Shown: positions 45,847-55,970 of the stretch, in pieces | Position numbering within the stretch: position 1 is the stretch's first letter | Layout of the letters: each line of letters begins with the position of its first letter | Origin: Azospirillum sp. TSA2s | GTDB lineage: Bacteria; Pseudomonadota; Alphaproteobacteria; Azospirillales; Azospirillaceae | Assembly: GCF_004923315.1 (NCBI RefSeq) | Contig: NZ_CP039645.1 | Span: 601,001-665,000 of the forward strand | Reading direction: 5' to 3' | DNA: 64,000 nucleotides | Notes under the pieces: model-generated | What the model saw: only the letters and a program-made list of their open reading frames with translations | Database searches by the model: none | Told to the model about the DNA's origin: nothing | Program-made: the position numbers and the translations under genes

Positions 45847-46611
45847 TCAGGGGGTGATGGAGAAATCGACGTAGCGGGCGGCGATGCGGGCCAGCGTGCC
45901 GTCCTGGACGACCGCGCGGATCGCCTCGTCGAAGGACTGCTTCAAGCCTGTGTCCTCCTTGCGCAGGCCGACGCCGATGCCGGGGCCGAACACATCGGCG
46001 TCGATCACCGGCTGGCCGACCAGCTTGACCGACTTGCCGCCGTCGCCCTTCACCCAGTCGGACGCGGTGGCGCCCGTGGTGATGGCGGCGTCGAGCCGCC
46101 CGGCCTTCAGATCAGCCAGCAGGTTCGAGGCGGTGTCGTAGGTCTTCAGCGTCGCGTCGCTGCCGAGATGCTTCTCGACATAGCGGGAATGGGTGGTGGA
46201 GACCTGGGCGCCGATGGTCTTGCCGCGCAGGCTGGCCGGCGAGCCGTCGATGGCCGATTTGGCCGGCGCTACGAAATAGGCCGGCACCACCATGTAGGGG
46301 GTGGAGAAGCCGATGGCCTTCGCCCGCTCCGGCGTGATGTTCATCGTCGCCATGATGGCGTCGTACTTCTTCGCCAGCAGGCCCGGAATGATGCCGTCCC
46401 ATTCCTGGGCCACGACGGTGCAGGGACGCTTCATCCGCTCGCACAGGGCCTGCGCGAGGTCGACCTCCAGCCCCGCCACCTTGCCGTCGGGCTGGGTGAA
46501 GTTGAAGGGCGGGTAGGCGCCTTCGGTGGCGATGCGGATCTCCTGCGCCGCGGCGATGCCGCCGGACGCAAGCAAGAAGAGGGCGGCAACGCCCGAGGTG
46601 AGGCGCTTCAT
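45847..46611 (-). CDS. Polar amino-acid ABC transporter binding protein (orphan)
   Basis: A 254-residue periplasmic SBP_bac_3 protein with signal peptide MKRLTSGVAALFLLASGGIAAA. Motifs IATEGAYPPFNFTQPDGK, GLEVDLAQALCERM and YDAIMATMNITPERAKAIGFS (in part) are those of Arg/Lys/octopine/nopaline-type binding proteins. No matching HisQ/HisM permeases or ATPase are present nearby, so it must work with a transporter elsewhere. It lies between two RidA genes. Confidence 0.9.
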   Translation of the reverse strand: MKRLTSGVAALFLLASGGIAAAQEIRIATEGAYPPFNFTQPDGKVAGLEVDLAQALCERMKRPCTVVAQEWDGIIPGLLAKKYDAIMATMNITPERAKAIGFSTPYMVVPAYFVAPAKSAIDGSPASLRGKTIGAQVSTTHSRYVEKHLGSDATLKTYDTASNLLADLKAGRLDAAITTGATASDWVKGDGGKSVKLVGQPVIDADVFGPGIGVGLRKEDTGLKQSFDEAIRAVVQDGTLARIAARYVDFSITP

Positions 46612-46637
46612 GGCAGGCTCCGGCAGGGGGGAAGGGG

Positions 46638-46985
46638 TCAGCGCCCGGCGATGACGACGATTTCGACCAGGATGGACGGGTCGGCCAGCCGGGCCTCCAC
46701 CGTCGCGCGGGCCGGCGGGTTGGCCTTGTCGACCCAGGCGTCCCAGGCGGCGTTCATCTGGGGGAAGGTGGCGATGTCGGCGAGATAGACCGTGGCGGTC
46801 AGGATGTTGCTCTTCGACGTGCCGGCCTCGGCCAGCAGGGCATCGATCTGGCGCAGCACGTCGCGGGTCTGCGCCTCCACCGTGGTGGAGCCATCGTCGA
46901 CGATCTGGCCGGCGAGATAGACGGTGTCCTTGTGGATCACCATGTCGCAGAGCCGCGGGGTCGGGTGAAAGCGCTGGATCGTCAC
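46638..46985 (-). CDS. RidA family imine deaminase 2
   Basis: A 115-residue RidA protein with VYLAGQIVDDGSTTVEAQTR, the conserved Arg in NPPARATVEARLADPS and ILVEIVVIAG. Start GTG 46985 is chosen because GGAG lies about 9 nt upstream and it matches the length of the other RidA; a TTG at 47000 is also in frame. It follows the FAD dehydrogenase gene by 18 nt, so its substrate is probably the imine made by that enzyme. Confidence 0.9.
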   Translation of the reverse strand: MTIQRFHPTPRLCDMVIHKDTVYLAGQIVDDGSTTVEAQTRDVLRQIDALLAEAGTSKSNILTATVYLADIATFPQMNAAWDAWVDKANPPARATVEARLADPSILVEIVVIAGR

Positions 46986-47003
46986 GGGATGATGCTCCAA
47001 AGG

Positions 47004-48131
47004 TCAGGCGGCGAAGCGGCCGATGCGGAAGGGGGCGATGGGCAGGTCGGTGGACCCGGCCGTGATGAGGTCGGCGGTGATGCGCCCAACGATGGGGCCG
47101 AGCTGGAAGCCGTGCGCCGAGAAGCCGAAGGAATGGTAGAGGTCCGGCTCGGTGCCGCTGGGGCCGATCACCGGGATCTGGTCCGGCATCCGCGCCTCGA
47201 TTCCCGCCCAGGAGCGGACGATGGTGGCGCCGCGCATGCACGGGAACAGGTCCCACACCGTGCGGGCATTGACCGACACCTGCGAGAAGTCCAGCTCCGT
47301 CCGGTTCTCGTCGCGCACCGCCCGGCCGAGCAGGCCGCCGCCGATCAGAACGGTGCCGTTGGGGAACTGCTTGAAGGACAGGGTGCGGCCGGTGGCGCCG
47401 ACCACCGGCTTGATGAAGGGAGCGACGCGGGCGGTGATCATCAGCATCGGCGCGATGACCTCCAAGGGCACCGGTTCGCCCACCTGCGCGGCGATGCGGT
47501 CGGCCCAGGCGCCGGCGGCGTTGACCACCACCGGTGCCTCGAAGCGGTTGCCGTCCGCCGTTTCGACGGTCCACATGCCGCCCTGGCGGGCCAGCCGCGT
47601 CACGGTGCCACCCTCTTGGAAGCGGGCGCCGAGAGCGATGGCCTTGCGGCGGAAGGCGAAGGTGGTGCGGAAGGGGATCGCCGCGCCGTCGCCGCGCGAC
47701 ACCAGGGCGCCGACGCAATGGTCGGCGATGGCCGGCACCAGCGACCGCAGTTCGTCCTGCCCGATCACCTCCTCGTGGGTGAAGCCCAGCGCGCCCAGTT
47801 CGGCGACGCGGGCGCGCACCGTCTCAAGCTCCGCCTCGGTCTCCGCCACCTTGATCTGGCCGTGGCTTTCGAAGCCGCAATCGTCGTCCACCAGATCGCG
47901 GATGCCGTGCCACAGCGCCATCGAGGCGACGGTCAGCGGCACCTCGGCGACATGGCGGCCGAGCTGGCGCACGCCGCCCGCATTGACGCCGGAGGCGTGG
48001 CGGGCGACATGGTCCTTCTCCAGAACCAGCACGCGGACGCCGCGCATCGACAGGTGCAGGGCGGCGGAGCAGCCGTGCAGGCCACCGCCGATGACGATGA
48101 CGTCGGGTTTGGGGGAGGCAGTTGCGGTCAT
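47004..48131 (-). CDS. FAD-dependent oxidoreductase, catalytic (beta-type) subunit 1
   Basis: A 375-residue DAO-family flavoprotein. The Rossmann motif is VIVIGGGLHGCSAALHLS, then RHASGVNAGGVRQLGRH; the FAD-binding end includes SWAGIEARMPDQIPVIGP and FGFSAHGFQLGP. It resembles the beta subunits of heteromeric sarcosine oxidase, octopine/nopaline oxidase and hydroxyproline dehydrogenase. ATG 48131 follows GGAGG, 15 nt after the alpha-type gene. A second beta-type subunit is encoded at 49901-51046. Confidence 0.9.
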   Translation of the reverse strand: MTATASPKPDVIVIGGGLHGCSAALHLSMRGVRVLVLEKDHVARHASGVNAGGVRQLGRHVAEVPLTVASMALWHGIRDLVDDDCGFESHGQIKVAETEAELETVRARVAELGALGFTHEEVIGQDELRSLVPAIADHCVGALVSRGDGAAIPFRTTFAFRRKAIALGARFQEGGTVTRLARQGGMWTVETADGNRFEAPVVVNAAGAWADRIAAQVGEPVPLEVIAPMLMITARVAPFIKPVVGATGRTLSFKQFPNGTVLIGGGLLGRAVRDENRTELDFSQVSVNARTVWDLFPCMRGATIVRSWAGIEARMPDQIPVIGPSGTEPDLYHSFGFSAHGFQLGPIVGRITADLITAGSTDLPIAPFRIGRFAA

Positions 48132-48145
48132 CGGGCGCCTCCGCG

Positions 48146-49609
48146 TCAGTGCTTGAACACGGCGTCGATGTCGGCGTCGGTCTTCGGCAATGCTGCCAGT
48201 TCGGCCAGCGTGATCGGCTTCACCGGCGGGCGCAGGCGATAATAGCCGACCTCCGCCGGGGAGACGTTGCGCTCCGCCGCGATGACCTCGGTCACCGTCG
48301 GGCCGCAGAGCCGGCCCTGGCACGGCCCCATGCCGCAGCGCAGGAAGCTCTTGGCCTGATTGGGGCCGGAACAGCCGAGCCGCACCGCCTCGCGCACCGC
48401 ACCGGCGGTGATCTCCTCGCAACGGCAGACGATGGTGTCGTCGGCCGGCACGCGGAAGGCTTCCGCCGGGGTGTAGAGCGTGTCGAGGAAAGCGCGGCCG
48501 GTCAGCGCGCGGTCGAGCGCGGCACGGACGGGGGCGGCGGACTGGTCGCGCTGCTCCCGCCCGATGCGGCCCAGCCGGTGCAGGGCGTCGAGGGCAGCCA
48601 AGCGGCCGGCTTCCTCCGCCGCGCGGGCGCCGCCGATGCCGGCGCCGTCGCCGGCCAGCGACACGCCCTCGACCGAGGTGGCGCCCCACTCGTCGGTGGT
48701 CGGGCGCCAGCAGCGCTGCTGCTCGTCCCAACGCTGGGCGCAGCCGGTGGCGTTGGCAAGGTTCAGGTTGGGGATGACGCCCTGGTGCAGCAGCAGCGTG
48801 TCGGCGGGCAACCGGTGTTCCGTGCCGTTGCGGGTGTAGACGACGCTCTTCAACGTGCCCCCGCCGGCAAGGCCGCCTTCGGCGCGGAGCGCGGTGACGT
48901 TGCCGATGACGGTCAGCTTGCGCCGCACGTCGAGCATCAGCTTCATGCCCTTGCCGAGATAGGGCGAGCGCAGGAAGCCCGGCAGCATCGGCAGGGCGGC
49001 GCGCCAGTTCTGTTTCGGCGTGGTGTCGAGGATGGCGTCGATGCGGGCGCCGGCCTGCAGATACTGCCAGGCCAGCAGCCAGAGCAGCGGCCCGCTGCCC
49101 GCCATCACCGTGGCGCCCGACGGCACGAGGCCGGAGGTCTTCAGCAGAACCTGCGCCGCACCAGCGCCCAGCACGCCCGGCAGGGTCCAGCCGGGAATCG
49201 GGAAGGGACGCTCCAAGGCGCCGGTCGCCAGGATGACGTGGCGCACGGTCAGCATGGAGGCCGCGCCGTTGCGCGACAGGCCGATCTGGATGGGACGGGA
49301 CCCGTCGGGAGCATCCTCGCGCGGGCGGGCGACGCTCCAGACCGTGGTGCCCGACCAGTGGACGGCGCCGCTGTCGCGCAGCGGACCCAGCAGTTCGGCG
49401 CCGTGCCAATAGTCGGGGCCGAGCACCTTGCGGTCGCGCACCGGGGTTTCGGTGACGGCGCGGTAGATCTGGCCGCCCGGTTCCACCTGTTCGTCGAGCA
49501 GGACGACCGACGCGCCCTTGGAGGCGGCCAGCGCAGCGGCGGCGAGGCCGGCCGGGCCGGCGCCGACGACGGCGATGTCGAAGTCAAAATTGGATTTGGG
49601 GGGGCTCAC
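48146..49609 (-). CDS. FAD/[2Fe-2S] oxidoreductase, alpha-type subunit (HcnB/OoxA-like)
   Basis: A 487-residue two-domain electron-transfer subunit. An N-terminal pyridine-nucleotide-disulphide-type FAD domain (AVVGAGPAGLAAAALAAS and LATGALERPFPIPGWTLPG) is followed by a C-terminal BFD-like [2Fe-2S] domain (VCRCEEITAGAV and CGMGPCQGRLCG). This layout is that of octopine oxidase A, HcnB and D-hydroxyproline dehydrogenase alpha. Its GTG start at 49609 overlaps the stop of the ferredoxin-like subunit, so translation is coupled. Confidence 0.92.
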   Translation of the reverse strand: MSPPKSNFDFDIAVVGAGPAGLAAAALAASKGASVVLLDEQVEPGGQIYRAVTETPVRDRKVLGPDYWHGAELLGPLRDSGAVHWSGTTVWSVARPREDAPDGSRPIQIGLSRNGAASMLTVRHVILATGALERPFPIPGWTLPGVLGAGAAQVLLKTSGLVPSGATVMAGSGPLLWLLAWQYLQAGARIDAILDTTPKQNWRAALPMLPGFLRSPYLGKGMKLMLDVRRKLTVIGNVTALRAEGGLAGGGTLKSVVYTRNGTEHRLPADTLLLHQGVIPNLNLANATGCAQRWDEQQRCWRPTTDEWGATSVEGVSLAGDGAGIGGARAAEEAGRLAALDALHRLGRIGREQRDQSAAPVRAALDRALTGRAFLDTLYTPAEAFRVPADDTIVCRCEEITAGAVREAVRLGCSGPNQAKSFLRCGMGPCQGRLCGPTVTEVIAAERNVSPAEVGYYRLRPPVKPITLAELAALPKTDADIDAVFKH

Positions 49610-49920
49610 CGCTCCACCTCGCGCTTGCCGTTCTGGGTTTCCACCGCCATGCCGGGGGATACCCGGACTTGGCAGCCCTGGCGGTTGCCGGTGCCGTCGA
49701 TGGTGACGAGGCAGTCGAAGCAGACGCCCATCATGCAGTAGGGACCGCGCGCCGCACCGCTGACGGGCGTGTTGCGGCAGACGGTGACGCCGTTCGCCAG
49801 CAGGGCGGCGGCGACGCTGTCGCCGGCCCGCGCGTTGGCCGGACGGCCGTCGATGGTGAAGGAAACCGTTTGCCCAGCGGTCTGGGAGGCGGTCTCGATC
49901 TCAGGCAGCCTGCGGAACAT
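49606..49920 (-). CDS. Small [2Fe-2S] subunit (HcnA-like)
   Basis: A 104-residue Fer2_4 protein. Four cluster cysteines are seen in GPYCMMGVCFDCLV and RQGC. It is the gamma subunit of heterotrimeric flavin dehydrogenases of the HcnABC/opine oxidase type and relays electrons between the FAD subunits. ATG 49920 has GGAGG upstream. It overlaps the preceding FAD subunit gene by 20 nt and the next gene by 4 nt. Confidence 0.92.
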   Translation of the reverse strand: MFRRLPEIETASQTAGQTVSFTIDGRPANARAGDSVAAALLANGVTVCRNTPVSGAARGPYCMMGVCFDCLVTIDGTGNRQGCQVRVSPGMAVETQNGKREVER

Positions 49921-51046
49921 GGAACCTCCGGGCGCTGAAGGGCTTGAAGCGGTCGCCGAGGCCGCCGGCCGCGATCAGCGGCGCCAGCGTCAGCGCATGG
50001 TTGGCGGCAAGGGTCACGCCGCTGTGGCAGGTCGCGACGAAGGCGCCGGGCGCCGTCGTCGATTCCTCGTAGATCGGGAAGCCGTCCGGCGTCAGCACGC
50101 GCAAGGCCGCCCAGCTGCGCACCACGTTCAGCTTGCCCAACAGCGGGAAGAAGCGGATGGCGCGCTGGGCGATGGCCGACGACACGCCGGGCTGCAGCGT
50201 GGTGTCGAAGCCGGCCTCCTCGAAGCTGTCGCCGATCATCACCCCACCCTCGTCGGTCTGGCGGACATAGACGGTGGGGTGGTGCAGGAAGGGCGCGGTC
50301 TTCTCGGTGACGATGACATGGCCGCGCTGGGGACGGACGGGGGCGGACAGCCCGACCATCGGCGCCAGCCGGGCGCTGTCATGGCCGGCGGCCAGCACGA
50401 TCTTGCCGGCCCGAATTTCTCCGCTGGCTTCGCCATTCGCCGTGGTCATGCGGAAGCCGCCGTCGCGATGCTCGATGCTCTCCACCCGGTGGTTGGGCCG
50501 GTAATCGACACCCAGCAGGCCGATGCCCTTGTGCAGGGTGCGCAGCAGCCGCAGCGAGTTGCAGTGGCCGTCCAGCGGGCAATAGGTGCCGCCGACCACG
50601 TCGGGGCCGATGAAGGGCAGCTCCTTGCGCAGGGTCTCGCGGTCCATCACCTCGTAGGGGTAAGGGATCATGTCGGGCTGGTTGTGCAGCCGCATCATGG
50701 TGTTGGCGCGGGCCTGCAGATCCTCTTCCGACAGCATCGGCATGAAGCCGCCGGGGCGCCGGTAGGCGACGTCGAGACCGGTCTGCTCGCGCAGCAGGTC
50801 GGCGAAGCCGCCCCAGTCGTCGGAGGACTGCTTGGTCCAGCCGGCGTATTCCGCCATGCCGAGACCCTTGCCCTGCACCCAGACCAGGGCGAAGTTGCCG
50901 CGCGACGGACGGACGGCGATGTCGCCCTCGTCCAGCATCGCCACCGTCTGGCCCGACCGGGCGAGGCCCCAGGCCAGCGCCGACCCGACCAGCCCGCCGC
51001 CGATCACGGCGACGTCGTATTCTCCGCCCCGAGTGGGCTGCGTCAT
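49901..51046 (-). CDS. FAD-dependent oxidoreductase, catalytic (beta-type) subunit 2
   Basis: A 381-residue DAO-family flavoprotein with VAVIGGGLVGSALAWGLARS at the N-terminus, the segment SRGNFALVWVQGKGLGM, and VRSWAALRVLTPDGFPI and ATCHSGVTLAANHA near the C-terminus, typical of HcnC/OoxB/LhpB-type subunits. It is the first gene of the operon. Its presence together with the 47004-48131 beta-type subunit gives one alpha/gamma pair with two possible catalytic partners. ATG 51046 has GGAG; ATG 51091 is less likely. Confidence 0.9.
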   Translation of the reverse strand: MTQPTRGGEYDVAVIGGGLVGSALAWGLARSGQTVAMLDEGDIAVRPSRGNFALVWVQGKGLGMAEYAGWTKQSSDDWGGFADLLREQTGLDVAYRRPGGFMPMLSEEDLQARANTMMRLHNQPDMIPYPYEVMDRETLRKELPFIGPDVVGGTYCPLDGHCNSLRLLRTLHKGIGLLGVDYRPNHRVESIEHRDGGFRMTTANGEASGEIRAGKIVLAAGHDSARLAPMVGLSAPVRPQRGHVIVTEKTAPFLHHPTVYVRQTDEGGVMIGDSFEEAGFDTTLQPGVSSAIAQRAIRFFPLLGKLNVVRSWAALRVLTPDGFPIYEESTTAPGAFVATCHSGVTLAANHALTLAPLIAAGGLGDRFKPFSARRFHVPQAA

Positions 51047-51382
51047 CGTCTCCACTCCCGCCGCCGGCGCCGCACCGTTTCCCGTGCGCACCGGCCGCCG
51101 CCGTTATCGTGTGGCGCGCATCGCCGCGCCCGGCACCCGTACGCAGTGCCGAATACTTGGCGATGCCGCGCATATCCTTGTGGGCACGCCGGTTCCGCCG
51201 GCGTTACACATGGATGGATTGCGAACTGGAGGGTTTTCTTTGGCAGAGCGCCGCGGGATGCTGCCCGGCGACGCACCGCCGCTCCTCGATCCTTGCGACA
51301 GCATCGGCAGCCAACCTATAACTGTCAAATCAGATCGAAGGGGTGTTTCATGACCGAATGTTATGGTGCGGTGAGGGGCGAG
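51047..51382. other. Divergent control region between the amine dehydrogenase operon and the LysR gene
   Basis: No gene is seen in this stretch. A perfect inverted repeat ACGCCGG-TTCCG-CCGGCGT lies at 51186-51204 and is a candidate regulatory site. The rest of the 473-nt gap up to 51519 is taken by the palindromic repeat at 51383-51487. Confidence 0.4.
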
Positions 51383-51487
51383 CTCCCTCTCCCCCCCGGG
51401 GTGAGGGGGAGGCATGGCGAGGATTCTCGGAATAGCCACCCTGTGCGTCCCCCTCACCCTAACCCTCTCCCCGGGGGGGAGAGGGGA
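51383..51487. repeat. Palindromic repeat, family B variant
   Basis: About 105 bp with arms CTCCCTCTCCC...GGTGAGGGGGA and TCCCCCTCACCCTAACCCTC...GGGAGAGGG around a roughly 35-bp centre. It matches the second palindrome of the composite copy at 37249-37452. It ends 33 nt before the LysR start codon. Confidence 0.75.
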
Positions 51488-51519
51488 TTACACCCGATTT
51501 GGACTATGGGACGGGCGCC

Positions 51520-52476
51520 ATGATCAATCCGCGCCAGATCGAGGCTTTCCGCGCCGTGATGGTGACCGGCGGCATCACCGCGGCGGCGGAGTTGCTGAAC
51601 ATCTCCCAGCCCGCGGTCAGCCGGCTGATCGGCGATCTGCAATATGCGCTGAAGCTGACGCTGTTCGAACGGCGCGGGCCGCGCATCGCGCCGACCAGCG
51701 AGGCGATCTCGCTGTATCAGGTGGTGGACCGCGCCTTCGTCGGGCTGGAACTGATCGAGCAGACGGCGCGCGACCTGACCGCGCGGCGCAGCGGGGCATT
51801 GCGGGTGGCGGCGATGCCGGCGCTGGGGGTTGGATTCCTGCCGCGCTACGTCGCGCGCTTCCTCGCCGAGCGGCCCCGGGTGGACATCGCGCTGCGCGGC
51901 AGCACGTCGCCCACCATCCTGGATTGGGTGGCGACCGGACAATGCGAGCTGGGCTTCGCCCATACGCCCATCGACCACGCGGCGGTGGTGACCGAGAAGA
52001 TCCACGGGATCCCGGCCGTCGCCATCCTGCCCCCCGGCCACCCGCTGGCCGCCAAGGAGGTGCTGGTGCCGAAGGATTTCGAAGGCGAAAGCTTCATTTC
52101 CACCACCCCGCCGGCCCTGCTGCGCTCCCGCATCGACACCGCCTTCGCCGACCATGACGTGGCGCGGGTGATGCGGGTGGAAGCCCAATTGACCATGAAC
52201 GCCTGCGCCATGGTGGCGGCCGGCTATGGCGTGTCGGTCGTCGATCCCTTCACCGCACAGGATTATGTCCCGCACGGGCTGATCGTCCGCGCCTTCGAAC
52301 CGCGCATCGGCTTCGACATCGCCATCCTGCGCTCCGCCCAGGTGCCGCTGTCGATGATCGCCGAGGACTTCCTCAACGGCTTCATGGAGGAGGCCACGCG
52401 CTTCCGCGACAGCCTGATCGGAACGGGCGATGGAACCGAAAGCGAGCCCCAACTCGTTCGGAACACGGAATTATAA
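51520..52476 (+). CDS. LysR-family regulator, NocR/OccR-like
   Basis: A 318-residue LysR regulator. The N-terminus INPRQIEAFRAVMVTGGIT, then AAAELLNISQPAVSRLIGDL closely follows the opine regulators NocR and OccR of Agrobacterium. The effector domain has ALRVAAMPALGVGFLPRYVA. It is divergent from the flavin dehydrogenase/RidA operon and upstream of the PotD-like transporter genes, and may control both sides in response to an opine-like or amino-acid ligand. The start is ATG 51520. Confidence 0.9.
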   Translation: MINPRQIEAFRAVMVTGGITAAAELLNISQPAVSRLIGDLQYALKLTLFERRGPRIAPTSEAISLYQVVDRAFVGLELIEQTARDLTARRSGALRVAAMPALGVGFLPRYVARFLAERPRVDIALRGSTSPTILDWVATGQCELGFAHTPIDHAAVVTEKIHGIPAVAILPPGHPLAAKEVLVPKDFEGESFISTTPPALLRSRIDTAFADHDVARVMRVEAQLTMNACAMVAAGYGVSVVDPFTAQDYVPHGLIVRAFEPRIGFDIAILRSAQVPLSMIAEDFLNGFMEEATRFRDSLIGTGDGTESEPQLVRNTEL

Positions 52477-52744
52477 CATTAGCGGATGAATGATGGCGCG
52501 AATTCGATTTGACGGTTATGTGACTGCGCCATCACCCTTGATCCATGTCCGAGCCGGGACCTTCACGAAAAACAGCCCCGAAAATGGGCGGCCGGCAAGG
52601 TGACGGACGTAAAGGCGGCGATCCGGACCGCTGTTCGCGATGCGGTCCGAAGATCAGCCCCAGACGAACCCCCAGGCCATGACCTGGGAGCCCGATGAAC
52701 AGGGACCCTGCCAACAGGGATCAAGGCTCTAGAGGAGAATGACG

Positions 52745-53794
52745 ATGCACTCCGTGATGTGCGGGTTGATGGCGACGGCGGCCCTGTGGTGCGGCATGGC
52801 CGCGGTCCAGACGGCTGAGGCCCAGGACAAGACGCTCTATGTCGCCGCCTATGGCGGCTCCTTCGAGCAGACCATGCGCAAGGACATCATCCCGGCCTTC
52901 GAGAAGGCGACGGGGATGAAGGTCGAGTATGTCGCCGGCAACTCCACCGACAATCTCGCCAAGCTGCAGGCCCAGAAGGGCAACCAGCAGATCGACGTCG
53001 TCATCCTGGACGACGGCCCGATGTATCAGGCGGTGGCGCTGAATTTCTGCGCCGACCTGGAGAAGGCGCCGGTCTACGACCAGCTCTATGATCTGGCGAA
53101 GATGCCGTCGGGCAAGGCGATCAACTTCGGCGCCGTCGGCACCGGCATCGTCTACAACAAGGCCTATTTCGACGAGAACAAGATTCCGGCCCCGACCTCG
53201 TGGAAGGACATCGAGGATCCGCGCTTCAAGAAGAAGCTGGTGGTTCCGCCGATCAACAACAGCTACGGCCTGCACGCGCTGGTGATGATGGCGCGCCTGA
53301 ACGGCGGCGGCGAGACCAACATCGAGCCGGGCTTCAAGGAGTTCAAGGACAAGATCAACCCGAACGTGCTCGCCTATGAGCCGTCGCCGGGCAAGATGAC
53401 CGAGCTGTTCCAGAGCAACCAGGCCGTCATCGCTGTCTGGGGTTCGGGCCGCGCCAAGGCGCTGGCCGACACCGGTTTCCCCGCCACCTTCGTCTATCCG
53501 AAGGAAGGCGGCATCGTGCTGGGCTCCGCCGCCTGTCAGGTCGCCGGCAGCAAGAACGCGGCCGAGGCGCAGAAGTTCATCCAGCACATGCTGGGCGTCG
53601 AGGCGCAGACCGCGCTGGCGGTCAATGCCGGCTTCGGTCCGGTCAACAAGACGGTGGAGCTGCCTGCCGAGAAGCAGGTCGGCATCCCCTATGGCCCGGA
53701 GCAGGTCGGCAAGCTGCTGGTGGTGGACTGGGACACCATCAACAAGAACCGCGAGCAGTGGAACCGTCGCTGGACCCGCGAGATCGAGCGCTGA
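52745..53794 (+). CDS. Polyamine-type ABC transporter binding protein (PotD-like)
   Basis: A 349-residue periplasmic protein of the spermidine/putrescine (SBP_bac_8/13) class. The signal peptide begins MHSVMCGLMATAALWCGMAA and ends near TAEAQ. Then LYVAAYGGSFEQTMRKDI, VVILDDGPMYQAV and TAWKD-like TSWKDIEDPRFKKKLV follow. I chose ATG 52745 because AGAGGAG is 7 nt upstream; ATG 52739 abuts that site. The ligand is unknown, probably a cationic or amino compound consistent with the adjacent amine oxidation genes. Confidence 0.9.
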   Translation: MHSVMCGLMATAALWCGMAAVQTAEAQDKTLYVAAYGGSFEQTMRKDIIPAFEKATGMKVEYVAGNSTDNLAKLQAQKGNQQIDVVILDDGPMYQAVALNFCADLEKAPVYDQLYDLAKMPSGKAINFGAVGTGIVYNKAYFDENKIPAPTSWKDIEDPRFKKKLVVPPINNSYGLHALVMMARLNGGGETNIEPGFKEFKDKINPNVLAYEPSPGKMTELFQSNQAVIAVWGSGRAKALADTGFPATFVYPKEGGIVLGSAACQVAGSKNAAEAQKFIQHMLGVEAQTALAVNAGFGPVNKTVELPAEKQVGIPYGPEQVGKLLVVDWDTINKNREQWNRRWTREIER

Positions 53795-53801
53795 GTTAGT
53801 C

Positions 53802-53953
53802 CCCTCTCCCGCCCCGGGAGAGGGAAGGGGCCCGCCGCAGAGCGGTGGGAAGGGTGAGGGGTTAGGCACGGAGCCATGCGGTTCGGGTTCCTTGGGTCAC
53901 CCCTCACCCTCCCCACTTCGTGGGTCCCCTCCCTCTCCCGGGGCGGGAGAGGG
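53802..53953. repeat. Large palindromic repeat, family A copy 3
   Basis: About 152 bp with ends CCCTCTCCCGCCCCGGGAG and CTCCCGGGGCGGGAGAGGG, inner arms GGGTGAGGGGT and ACCCCTCACCC, and core GGAGCCATGCGGTTCGGG in the same orientation as the 33868 copy. It separates the binding-protein gene from the ATPase gene. Confidence 0.85.
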
Positions 53954-53979
53954 CGTTAATGGGAGAGGGAGACGACGGC

Positions 53980-55031
<1,052 letters not shown>

Positions 55032-55035
<4 letters not shown>

Positions 55036-55970
55036 GCATGGCGGCCTCCACCGATACCCAAATGCAGGCGAATGGCGCCAACCCGGCCGCTCACGCACCC
55101 CCGCCGCGCCGGCCGCGCCGCTGGCCCTGGGCACCCTATCTGCTGAGCGCGCCGGGGCTGGCGCTGTTCGCGGTGCTGCTGCTGGTGCCGCTGGTGATGA
55201 CCTTCCTGTTGTCGCTGAACAGCTTCAGCTTCTATGGCGGCATCGAGAATGTCTGGCAGCTCGGCAACTATGCCGACATCATCGCCGACAGCTATTTCCA
55301 CGAGGTGTTCCTGCGCACCTTCCGCATCGCCGCCTTGGTGACGCTGCTGTGCGCGGTGTTCGGCGCGCCGGAGGCCTACATCCTGCGCCGGATGAAGTCG
55401 CCGTGGCGCGGGCTTTGCCTGCTGATCGTGCTGGGGCCGCTGCTGATCTCGGTGGTGTCGCGCACGCTGGGCTGGGCGCTGCTGTTCGGCTCGACCGGCC
55501 TTGTCAACCAGGGGCTGATGGGGCTGGGGCTGATCGCGACGCCGATCGAGTTCATGTACACGGAAACCGGCGTCATCATCGCGCTGACCCATGTGCTGGT
55601 GCCCTTCATGGTGCTGTCGGTGTGGGCCTCGCTGCAGCGGCTCGACCCGCAGGTGGAGAATGCGGCGCTGTCGCTGGGCGCCGGGCCGCTGACGGTGATG
55701 CGCCGGGTGGTGCTGCCGCAGATCGTGCCGGGCATCCTGTCGGGGTCGATCATCGTCTTCGCGCTGGCGGCCAGCGCCTTCGCCACCCCGGCGATCATCG
55801 GCGGGCGGCGGCTGAAGGTGGCGGCGACTCTCGCCTATGACGAATTCCTGAACACGCTGAACTGGCCGTTGGGCGCCACGGTGGCGGTGCTGCTGCTGAT
55901 CGCCAACATCGTCATCATCGTCGGCTGCAACCGGCTGGTCGAACGTCGCTACAAACAGGTGTTCGAATGA
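55032..55970 (+). CDS. Polyamine-type ABC transporter permease (PotB-like)
   Basis: A 312-residue membrane permease with six predicted helices after a Pro-rich cytoplasmic N-terminus. The EAA loop is VENAALSLGAGPLTVMRRVVLPQ. It starts at an ATGA overlap with the ATPase gene and ends in an ATGA overlap with the second permease gene, so the three are translationally coupled. Confidence 0.92.
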
